NCBI RefSeq assembly: GCF_965230805.1
Contig: NZ_OZ246019.1
Location: forward strand, 620,001 to 684,000
Reading direction: 5' to 3'
DNA length: 64,000 bases
From: Marinifilum sp965230805
Lineage (GTDB): Bacteria > Bacteroidota > Bacteroidia > Bacteroidales > Marinifilaceae
The translations under genes were made by a program, and so were the position numbers. The notes under the pieces are model-generated. The model did not search any database and was not told the origin of the DNA. It was given only the letters and a program-made list of their open reading frames with translations. This document shows positions 54,662 to 62,214 of this stretch, one piece after another; within the stretch, counting starts at the first letter, position 1; each line of letters begins with the position of its first letter.

Positions 54662-54930
54662 TAACGTGAGTTCGACGTAAAATTCGTTCACAGTTTGATC
54701 TGATTTTGAGTAGAAATTTTCTCAAATTTTCGAAGGAATATCGGGATATTTCAAGAAGATTTGAGGAAATGTATGCCGAAAGCAGGCAAACACATAATGG
54801 AAAGTTCTCTTTACGACATCTTCACATTAAAAATTCCTCTAAATAGCCCGCTATTCTTTCCAAATTTTTAATGCAAATCTATCCCAAATATAACTTTCTG
54901 TGGATAGAATTTTACGTCGAACTCACGTTA
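54662..54930 (-). repeat. 269-bp inverted-repeat element, copy 6
   Basis: Full copy in reverse orientation, exactly 269 bp, flanked by TAATTA on both sides (54658-54663 and 54929-54934 counting the shared TA). Interior hairpins are intact. It lies just after the terminator of the PEP carboxykinase-like gene. Confidence 0.93.
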
Positions 54931-54990
54931 ATTAATAATGTAGATAAATAGGATGCGCTAATCTCTTTCTCTTCTCGACTCTTCGACTTT

Positions 54991-55107
54991 AAAAAAAGAG
55001 CCCGTGATATAGGGGAATCACGGGCAACAATTCTAAAGGGTTAATTAACCTACTAACCAACCTTTCGGTTGAACCTTTAACCAATTCCTAACTCTCATCA
55101 GGAATCA
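54991..55107 (-). ncRNA. Candidate structured small RNA with intrinsic terminator
   Basis: Read on the minus strand, three hairpins follow one another. ATTCCT/AGGAAT is at 55084-55105. CAACC/GGTTG is closed by a GAAA tetraloop at 55058-55071. GCCCGTGAT/ATCACGGGC is at 55000-55025, followed by seven T (54991-54997). TATCTTTA at 55113-55120 is one base from a -7 box just upstream. No frame explains the region and no gene on this strand ends close by: the FAD dehydrogenase stops at 55435. It is an independent small RNA or an unusually distant 3' end. The family is not recognised. Confidence 0.5.
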
Positions 55108-55434
55108 GAGTTTAAAGATAGAAGATTTTTTGGTATTTTAATATTTAATTGTCAGATAATGAGCCATTAAATAGATTCAACACAAAGCATAAGTGAATAA
55201 TCCTGTTTTATAACACAACTGTAAAACAATCACATACAAAAACACTTGTTGGCATAATAAGCAGTGCATAAAAATGCATATTTCGCAAAATAATACAAGC
55301 AAAACCTTTAAATCCAACAAAAATATATGGCAAATTTATTTCGTTTTTATAACTCGGGGGATAGAATCGCGTCAATCGCATTCAAGATTATAATTGGCGA
55401 TATGCACAAAACTTTCGTTGATTCTTATAAAAGA

Positions 55435-58335
55435 TCAAAGAAAACATCTTCTTTCTGCTTTAATATCCATTTTTTTTTTAACATTCACACTTTGGTTGAT
55501 TCCATCACTTGCTCGATCTACCAAGTAAATAATCGACATGTAGGGCACACCTGAATTGGTACTCAATCCGATTTCGCAAGTACGGCTATTGGAATATCCT
55601 GCCACAACCTTCGCCTCTTCGATAACAGGATGAAGCTTGCGAAGCGCATATCGATTTACCTCGGGGTAATTAAAACCCCTGTCGCCAGCAAAACCACAAC
55701 ATCCCACTTCTTCGGGAAGAATAACACTCGAAACACAAGCTTCTGCTACAGCTTTTAATTTAGCCGTTAAACCCATTTTGGTGGTTGTACAGCTTGGATG
55801 CACCGCAACTACTTCGTCAATTTTGCAAAACCTTAACTTATCCATTATAAAATCATGAATAAACTCAACAGGTTCGTATAGTTTTAATGATTTTGTCATT
55901 ACTCTTCTCATGCGATACAAGCAAGGCGAAGTATCACATAAAACAGGATATCTACCATTTTCCGAAGCTTTTAACAATGCCGATTCCAATTCGGATGATT
56001 TCTGGTCGGCATGCTTTATTAATCCTTTACTTTCCCAAGGAGTACCACAGCATAGTGAACTCATTTTTTCAGGATAGATTACTTCGTAACCCGCTTTCTC
56101 CATTAATTTTTGAGTAACCATATGCAAAGGCTCTTGGTATGGATCTCCTTTAGCCGGTCCCATGGTTTGAGCAATACAGGATGGAAAATAAACTACTTTT
56201 AAAGGATTTTCGGGATAAATTGCTTTTGGTTTTGGTCCATTTATCCCTTTGGGCATTGCAGGAGTCCATAAAGGAATATTGTTTCCACTTAATTTTCTGA
56301 ATCCTCCGGCCACATTAGCCAATAAAGAAGATCCCATTACATTATGAGCAGCATTCACAACTTTTAAACCGGTTCGAATGGCAGAACCTACTACCGAAAA
56401 GTGATTGGCAATCGTTCCACTAATTTTTTGAGCCCGGGGGGTATCCACATTTACCGACCGAAGGTATTTAATGTATTTACCCGTATCAATATCTACAGGA
56501 CAAGAAGTTGCACACAAGCCGTCTCCTGCACAAGTCTGTTCGCCCAGATAAACAAATCCTTTCTTCAACTTCTTAAGCAAATCAGGGTTTTCGCCCGTAC
56601 TTTCCAAACGCTTTATTTCGCGTTGTACAACAATTCGCTGACGTGCCGAAAGCGAAAAACCAGACGTCAAACAATTCACCTCACAAAAACCACATTCAAT
56701 ACACTTGTCAACAATATCATGAACAGGAGTTAAGCTTTTAAAATCTTTAATATAGCAGTCGCTATCATCATTAAGAATCACCCCGGGATTTAGTAAATTC
56801 TTAGGATCAAAAAGTTGTTTTACCTCTTTCATCAACTCGTAAGCTTCTTCGCCCCATTCATGTTTTACAAAAGGAGCCATGTTTCGACCTGTACCATGCT
56901 CTGCCTTTAACGAACCATCATATTTATCAACAACCAAATGTGCCACTTCCTTCATAAAATTCACATACTGCTCCCGTTCCTCCCGCTTATCGAAATTTTG
57001 GTTGAAAATAAAATGCAAATTACCCTCTAAAGCATGTCCATATATCACACCATCCTTATACCCATGTTTTGCAATCAATTTTTGCAATTCGGCTGCAGCC
57101 TCTGGCAAATCATTAATATGGAAAGCAACATCCTCGATAATACAAGTTGTGCCAGTTTCACGCAATCCGCCAACCGCAGGAAAAACACCTTTTCGGATAT
57201 GCCAATATTTTGAATATTCCTCAGGCTTATCGGTAAACTCAATTGGCTTAAGCGTTTCGAATAAGGAGAGTAGCTTTTTTATTTCCTTGCAATTGTCATC
57301 CAATTCCTTCTGGCTATGCGCCAAAGTTTCCACCAATATTGCAGTGGCTCCATCAGGTAAATCTTTTATAAACGCCGGAATTCCCACAGAATCTTCCACA
57401 GCACGCAAAGCAATGCGATCCAGTATTTCGGCACCATGAACAGGCCCTGATTTCATGACCACCACCGATTGACAAGCAGTTACAATATCAGGGAAATAAA
57501 TCATTGCACTCGCCTTGTGCTTGTGATTTATTACAGTTTTCATGTTCAATTCAGACATAAAGGCCAGGGTTCCTTCGGATCCAACCATCAAATTCACAAT
57601 AATCTGGAAAGGATCATCATAATCGATAAAAGGATTGATACTTAAACCAGTAGTATTTTTAATGCTGTATTTGTAACGAATTCTTTTAGCCAAAGCTTTA
57701 TTCGCCCTCACACGATCACGAATTTCTTCGATTCTGCGAATAAAATCGCCACAAGAATTCATAAAATCCTTTCGGCTTTGCTCATCGCCGGTATCCAGAA
57801 TTGTTCCATCAACAAACACCAAACGAGCCGAACGAATTGTTTTGTAAGCATTTTCGTGTGTACCACAATTCATTCCCGAGGCATTATTCATTACAATGCC
57901 ACCAATCATTGCAGAATTGATTGAAGCAGGATCGGGCCCCAACTTCCTCCCATAAGGCGCCAAAAGCTGGTTAATTCGGGCGCCAACCAAACCAGGCTGC
58001 ATACGCACCTCTTCCCCATTTTTCAAGATTGTGCATTCTTCCCAATGTTTTCCCGCAAAAATTAGTATCGAATCAGTAATTGTCTGCCCGGCCAAACTGG
58101 TGCCTGCGGCTCTAAAAGTAACGGGTAAGCCATATTTATTGGCTAAAGAAAGAGCCTTTGTTAGCTCTTTCTCATTCTTAGCACGTATCGTAATTTTAGG
58201 AGTCAACCGATAGAAACCCGCATCTGTACCATAAGCCAAATTTCTAATTTCATCGGTATATATTCTTGATTTTTCAATGTCTGATTTGATCTCTTCGTAA
58301 AACTTCTTATAATTCCCTTCCAACATAGCCCTCAT
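55435..58335 (-). CDS. FAD/Fe-S D-lactate-type (2-hydroxyacid) dehydrogenase
   Basis: The 966-residue protein has an N-terminal FAD_binding_4 domain (VTFRAAGTSLAGQTITDSILI near residue 75; GGIVMNNASGMNCGTHENAYKTI) and an FAD-oxidase C domain ending HGTGRNMAPFVKHEWG. Two 4Fe-4S motifs follow (CIECGFCEVNC and CAGDGLCATSC), then two CCG domains (LCCGTPWES, VGCCGFAGDRG). This is the large Dld-III/YdiJ type, oxidising D-lactate or D-2-hydroxyglutarate-like acids and passing electrons to an acceptor through Fe-S. Start is ATG 58335 or 58326. A LUD-domain gene, another lactate-utilisation relative, lies 3 kb away. Confidence 0.92.
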   Translation of the reverse strand: MRAMLEGNYKKFYEEIKSDIEKSRIYTDEIRNLAYGTDAGFYRLTPKITIRAKNEKELTKALSLANKYGLPVTFRAAGTSLAGQTITDSILIFAGKHWEECTILKNGEEVRMQPGLVGARINQLLAPYGRKLGPDPASINSAMIGGIVMNNASGMNCGTHENAYKTIRSARLVFVDGTILDTGDEQSRKDFMNSCGDFIRRIEEIRDRVRANKALAKRIRYKYSIKNTTGLSINPFIDYDDPFQIIVNLMVGSEGTLAFMSELNMKTVINHKHKASAMIYFPDIVTACQSVVVMKSGPVHGAEILDRIALRAVEDSVGIPAFIKDLPDGATAILVETLAHSQKELDDNCKEIKKLLSLFETLKPIEFTDKPEEYSKYWHIRKGVFPAVGGLRETGTTCIIEDVAFHINDLPEAAAELQKLIAKHGYKDGVIYGHALEGNLHFIFNQNFDKREEREQYVNFMKEVAHLVVDKYDGSLKAEHGTGRNMAPFVKHEWGEEAYELMKEVKQLFDPKNLLNPGVILNDDSDCYIKDFKSLTPVHDIVDKCIECGFCEVNCLTSGFSLSARQRIVVQREIKRLESTGENPDLLKKLKKGFVYLGEQTCAGDGLCATSCPVDIDTGKYIKYLRSVNVDTPRAQKISGTIANHFSVVGSAIRTGLKVVNAAHNVMGSSLLANVAGGFRKLSGNNIPLWTPAMPKGINGPKPKAIYPENPLKVVYFPSCIAQTMGPAKGDPYQEPLHMVTQKLMEKAGYEVIYPEKMSSLCCGTPWESKGLIKHADQKSSELESALLKASENGRYPVLCDTSPCLYRMRRVMTKSLKLYEPVEFIHDFIMDKLRFCKIDEVVAVHPSCTTTKMGLTAKLKAVAEACVSSVILPEEVGCCGFAGDRGFNYPEVNRYALRKLHPVIEEAKVVAGYSNSRTCEIGLSTNSGVPYMSIIYLVDRASDGINQSVNVKKKMDIKAERRCFL

Positions 58336-58379
58336 TTTTTTTACTCAAGCTTCCCAAATCACATTGGTAACTTGTATGA

Positions 58380-58387
58380 CAAATGTA
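58380..58387 (-). promoter_or_regulatory. -7 promoter box for the FAD dehydrogenase gene
   Basis: The minus strand reads TACATTTG, a perfect TAnnTTTG, 45 nt upstream of the ATG at 58335. Confidence 0.5.
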
Positions 58388-59073
58388 GTTTTTTTTCTCA
58401 AATTACTTATCCAACTCAAGCAAAACTTTTTCTATCCGCAACTTAGCTCTATAAAACATTAACAACTAGCAACAAACACATTACAAGCATTCAAACCATA
58501 TAAACACAGTTTAAAACCATCCTTTAAACATGTGCTAATTTGCCATGATAACTACGAATAAAACCTACAGAAAGAAGTACTACCAATACAATGAGTGCCA
58601 AGAGTTTGTGCATTATTATTGATTTGCTGATGTCAGTATTCTGATACCAGTATCAAATCATGAAAAATTAAGCATATTCTATTTTTAATCGATCTCGGGT
58701 AATACCTAAATAATATAGGTTTACTATAACTGTTCATATATGATTTATATACCTTCTTAAATCCTTGATTTGTAAAAATAAAATGCAATCATTAATACTA
58801 TTCGTATAATTTTTTAATTTATCATCCTATATTTTCATTACAATTAACTTTTTAATGATTCACAACACCATTTGTTTTGCGATTTTTTATTCGGTAGCAG
58901 ATCAATTAAGATACTGAACGCTAATCCAATTAAGCTCAATAAGCCCATCGTTTTTCTAAGCGCTTAAAATACACCAAAGACTGTATTATAATCAAAATAA
59001 AATAATTGAAGAATAAAAAATCTGCTATTATTTATCTATAATCAGAATTATCAGTTAACATTCAGTAACACAA
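58388..59073. other. Long AT-rich intergenic stretch
   Basis: About 690 bp with no supported gene. One perfect palindrome, TGATACCAGTATCA (58642-58655), could be a regulator site. No known repeat of the window occurs here. Confidence 0.4.
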
Positions 59074-59081
59074 TACCTTTG
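59074..59081 (+). promoter_or_regulatory. -7 promoter box for the interrupted gene at 59207
   Basis: TACCTTTG is a perfect TAnnTTTG. It would give a leader of about 120 nt that includes the hairpin at 59173-59191. Confidence 0.5.
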
Positions 59082-59172
59082 CAAAAATTAACAAAAATAT
59101 TTTTAAAAAATATTTTTGATATTAACATATAATACATAATTTAATGAGCCGAAAATAAAACTAATCTTAACA

Positions 59173-59191
59173 GGCCGTATTTGTTACGGCC
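59173..59191 (+). promoter_or_regulatory. Leader hairpin next to the start codon at 59207
   Basis: GGCCGTA and TACGGCC form a perfect 7-bp GC-rich stem around TTTGT, in otherwise AT-rich DNA, ending 15 nt before the ATG. It lacks a T run, so it is not a terminator. It could influence translation start. Confidence 0.45.
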
Positions 59192-59206
59192 ATAAAAACA
59201 CAAAAA

Positions 59207-59953
59207 ATGACAGAAACAAGCAACAACACAAAAACTATCGAAGAATTGGTAATGGAAATTCCAGTTGAGGAAATTACACAACCTACTATTCCAGTAGATG
59301 TTGTAATAAAAGAAGCAGGTAAATTGCACGCATTTGCAACCGAAGACAAAGAGGCTTTGCTTGCCAAAGGTGCTACAGAAGATATGATTGATGATATTAG
59401 TGTAAGATGAAGATTTTTGCTAGCCAAGCAAAACATTTGGCTTTCTGTATATGAATCCTCAATAAAAAACACCAAAGAATGGAGTCAAAAGATTGAAGAA
59501 GCCAGACTTTTACATCGCGAATTACAATACGATTTTCAGTTTGCATTAAGAAAGGATCGTGATGCATTGCGAGTTTTGCAAATTACTTTGGATGGCGATC
59601 GCGATTCTGATACTATAGTAGATTTAGGGAGTTACCCTCAACTTGCCTTAAAATATCCAAACGAACTAGAGGCAATCAAGTTCGATCAAAGTAAATTAGA
59701 TAAAGCAAATGTGCTGGTAGAAGAATTACTGGCTTTGCAAGAGAAAGTAGATGGTGTACAAAACAGCACTGAAAGACCCGAGAAACAAATGCGTGACAGA
59801 GCATACACCTACCTAAAACAATTGGTAGATGAAGTTCGCGCTTACGGCAAGTATACTTTCTGGAACAAAGAAGAAAAACAAAGAAGGTACGCGAGTGAGT
59901 ATGCAAGACAAAAAAATGAACGTAACAAGAAAGATGAAGAACATGTAAACTAG
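59207..59953 (+). pseudogene. Helical protein gene with one in-frame TGA at codon 68
   Basis: An ATG-started frame of 67 codons (ends MIDDISVR) meets TGA at 59408-59410 and continues in the same frame for 180 more codons to 59953. The downstream part has no ATG near its start; its first Met is about 120 residues in. It continues as a plausible helical protein (RFLLAKQNIWLSVYESSIKN...) with a charged tail, so the two parts are one gene of about 248 residues. A hairpin, TTTTGCT/AGCAAAA, begins 4 nt after the TGA. Nonsense mutation (for example from TGG), sequencing error, readthrough or recoding are possible, the first two most likely. No family is recognised. Confidence 0.7.
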
Positions 59954-59982
59954 CTGAACACCCTAAATCTGTCGGTCTTTTT

Positions 59983-60187
59983 ACTACAGGAGGGTGATTT
60001 TCGCTACAGGTGAGCATTTTTCGCTACAGGAGGGTAAATTTCGCTACAGGTGAGAATTTTTTGCTACAGGAGTATAAAATTTGGCTACAGAGGCCTCTTT
60101 TTCGCTACAGACGTGCATCTTTTCGCTACAGGCGTATACTTTTTCGCTACAGGCGTGCAAAATTCGCTACAGGCGTATAAAAATCGC
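59983..60187 (+). repeat. Tandem array, ten units of 20-21 bp
   Basis: The unit is CTACAGG, then about 7 variable bases, then TTTTCG. Starts are at about 59983, 60004, 60024, 60044, 60064, 60085, 60105, 60126, 60147 and 60167. The 20-21 bp pitch equals two DNA turns. It begins 30 bp after the interrupted gene and lies before that gene's likely terminator at 60257, so it should be transcribed as 3' untranslated RNA. Confidence 0.9.
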
Positions 60188-60256
60188 CCTAAAGACACAC
60201 AGCATTTTAACAAAAGAAGCATCATTACTCAATTATATACAACTAAACTAAATCAA

Positions 60257-60289
60257 ACACCTCAAGCTTTTTGGCTTGGGGTGTTTTTA
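60257..60289 (+). terminator. Terminator after the 20-21 bp array
   Basis: ACACCTCAAGC pairs with GCTTGGGGTGT (one G-U) around a T-rich loop, followed by TTTT. No other plus-strand gene ends here, so it probably closes the transcript of the gene at 59207. Confidence 0.85.
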
Positions 60290-60452
60290 CTAATTTATGA
60301 TCTTGGGAATGCCTAGATGCTAGGGCTAACGCCCCTAAATTTAATAAATGAATACATCGCTGGTTAATTTATATTTAGTCCAATTGGCATTTTTACATCT
60401 TATTCTGCATGAATTGGTAAATTTGGGATTCTAAATCTCAAAAATAAGCAAG

Positions 60453-61049
60453 ATGATAAATAAAGAGGAAAAACTTTATATCTGTAAGCCATGTGGCTAT
60501 GTAATGAAGGAAAGCGAACTGCAAGATATCTGCCCTGCTTGTGGTTTGCCCAAAAAGGTGTTCGAACAATACAAAGAAAGAATGTCGCCGGGGCGCAGAA
60601 AAATATTACATCTCGACTTGCATCCGATTGCTGTTCATTTTCCTCAAACCACGCTGGTTTTTGCATTACAAGCTTTATTAATCAACCTTTTCTTCCCCAA
60701 CTTTTATCCTGAAACTTTGTTAGGTACTGCAAAATTCACCGCAGTTATCTTCCCATTTACCGTATTGGGAGCTTTCCTTAGCGGTTTAATCGACGGAAAA
60801 TTGCGTTTTAAATCACTTACAACTCCTATCCTAAAAAAGAAAATAATCTACAGCACACTTATGCTGATTGCATCAATCTTTACACCCCTTTTGGCATGGA
60901 AAGGCATTGACGATCTGGAAACGAAGATATTATTATTGATTTGTGGTAGCATTGCCCTTGTTTGCGGTATTGTGTTGGGTCATGTAGGTAAGCGATTGAT
61001 GAATATTGGTATGGGTGGCGCTGTTAAAATTTGGGGCAGAAAGTTTTAA
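60453..61049 (+). CDS. Rubredoxin-like / DUF2231 membrane fusion protein
   Basis: The 198-residue protein has an N-terminal rubredoxin-like or zinc-ribbon module (YICKPCGY at 8-15 and CPACGLPKKVFEQY at 29-42). The linker contains LHLDLHPIAVHFPQTTLVF, the DUF2231 signature, and four membrane helices fill the rest. The Cys pairs could bind one Fe for electron transfer, and the membrane part with its His residues recalls heme-containing DUF2231 proteins. It may be a small redox protein at the cytoplasmic membrane. It has its own terminator and is followed by a 269-bp repeat. Confidence 0.85.
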   Translation: MINKEEKLYICKPCGYVMKESELQDICPACGLPKKVFEQYKERMSPGRRKILHLDLHPIAVHFPQTTLVFALQALLINLFFPNFYPETLLGTAKFTAVIFPFTVLGAFLSGLIDGKLRFKSLTTPILKKKIIYSTLMLIASIFTPLLAWKGIDDLETKILLLICGSIALVCGIVLGHVGKRLMNIGMGGAVKIWGRKF

Positions 61050-61074
61050 TCGTCAATTAATCCTATGGAATAAC

Positions 61075-61103
61075 AAAGCCTCCTTTTCAAGAGGCTTTTT
61101 TTA
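61075..61103 (+). terminator. Terminator of the rubredoxin-DUF2231 gene
   Basis: AAAGCCTC pairs with GAGGCTTT, followed by a T run. It lies 26 bp after the stop codon and directly before the 269-bp repeat. Confidence 0.85.
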
Positions 61104-61109
61104 TTTTTA

Positions 61110-61378
61110 TAACGTGAGTTCAACGTAAAATTCTATCCACAGAAAGTTATATTTGCGATAGATTTGCATTAAAAATTTGGAAAGAATAGCGGGCTATTTT
61201 GAGGAATTTTTAATGTGAAGATGTCGTAAAGAGAACTTTCCATTATGTGTTTGCCTGCTTTCGGCATAAATTACCTCAAATCTTCTTGAAATATCCCGAT
61301 ATTCCTTCGAAAATTTGAGAAAATTTCTACTCAAAATCAGTGCAAACTGTGAACGAATTTTACCTCGAACTCACGTTA
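61110..61378 (+). repeat. 269-bp inverted-repeat element, copy 7
   Basis: Full copy in plus orientation, exactly 269 bp. Unlike copies 1, 2, 4 and 6, the flanks show only TA on both sides rather than a six-base repeat. Its right end abuts the stop codon of the LUD gene. It fills the convergent gap between two genes. Confidence 0.93.
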
Positions 61379-61894
61379 TTATAAATCTTCAATCACATAA
61401 ACCATTGTTTTTCTGGTTTCTGATGATAAGTTTAATCCTTTGTTGTTTCCTGAGCTGGTAAGACTTGCAATGCCTCGTCCAACATCTTTGGCTTCTTTGC
61501 CCTTTATCAATTCCAAATCATTTGCAGAATGTAAAATTTTACTTGCGGGCACAAGTATGTGTAAGGTTTCTGCAAGGAAAATGGTCAACAATTGATCCGC
61601 ATCTTGTGTATCCAGAATTAATTTTCCCGTATCAGCAATTGCATATTCTGCCTCAATAATCGCATTTCTGGCATTGCTGATCTCGAAAGATTGTTTATGC
61701 AAGTCGATACTCCTGAGTCGAATAAAATCAAACTGCACATTCTCTTTGCTTGCTGCTTCAATAAATAATTCCTGATCAACTTTAAGAGAATCGTTACCCA
61801 AGTGGATTGAATTCGCCAAAAATGAATCCAAAAGGTCCTTTCTATTATCCATTAAAATTGAATCTTGACTTTGTGTAAATGTTCTGACTTCCAT
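61379..61894 (-). CDS. LUD-domain protein (LutC-like), short
   Basis: The 171-residue protein has AEYAIADTGKLILDTQDADQLLTIFLAETLHILVPASKIL, the core of LUD/LutC lactate-utilisation proteins. The usual C-terminal Ser-rich GPS-TADIE loop and following strand are not present as such; instead it ends TSSGNNKGLNLSSETRKTMVYVIEDL. This may be divergence or loss. LutC partners oxidise L-lactate with LutA and LutB, which are not seen here. The ATG at 61894 is preferred over a TTG at 61960. The stop codon TAA is followed immediately by the end of a 269-bp repeat. Confidence 0.72.
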   Translation of the reverse strand: MEVRTFTQSQDSILMDNRKDLLDSFLANSIHLGNDSLKVDQELFIEAASKENVQFDFIRLRSIDLHKQSFEISNARNAIIEAEYAIADTGKLILDTQDADQLLTIFLAETLHILVPASKILHSANDLELIKGKEAKDVGRGIASLTSSGNNKGLNLSSETRKTMVYVIEDL

Positions 61895-62192
61895 GCCTTT
61901 TAGATTTTGATTAAGAATATCATCCAAAAGGCAAAAGCAATGCCAAAAAAACAAATACAAAAGTTAAGAAATCAACACTTTATATATATGATTGATTTTC
62001 TTGACTTTAAAGCAAATCAACAAATCAGCTAACATGCTCTATCACATACAAAATGCTACACTTTCGTGTGATATTTACGCTTTTGTGGTAATATTCACAG
62101 TTTTAAGTGTGACAATTCTCCCCGATTGTGGATTTTTTTCACAATTTAAGATTACTTAACACCTATCAGACTGTCTTTAAATGTTGATTAAA
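61895..62192. other. Intergenic stretch between histidine kinase and LUD genes
   Basis: About 300 bp of AT-rich DNA with no frame. No perfect -7 box for the LUD gene was found. Confidence 0.35.
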
Positions 62193-62214
62193 TAACGTGA
62201 GTTCGACGTTAAAT
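62193..62214 (+). repeat. Lone end of the 269-bp element (fragment 8)
   Basis: 22 bp of one terminal repeat (TAACGTGAGTTCGACG then TTAAAT) without interior or second end. The kinase gene runs into it from the inner side, and its stop codon TAA (62209-62211) lies inside the fragment. Confidence 0.82.

Noticed and set aside
55045..55107. Hammerhead ribozyme (CTGATGAG and GAAA on the minus strand)
   Set aside because: The GAAA is the loop of a CAACC/GGTTG hairpin, and no stem II links CTGATGA to it, so the three-stem hammerhead core cannot form.
59408..59410. Selenocysteine codon as the firm explanation of the TGA
   Set aside because: There is no redox Cys neighbour, no Sec machinery in view, and the hairpin is AU-rich with an atypical loop. 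Kept only as a remote option.
59983..60187. CRISPR array
   Set aside because: The units are contiguous 20-21 bp tandem repeats without unique spacers, and no cas gene is near. The 40-bp array at 30419 fails for the same reason.
60050..60316. Open frame across the 20-21 bp array
   Set aside because: It is only translation of the tandem repeat (recurring Phe-Ala-Thr-Gly-Val) with no independent support.
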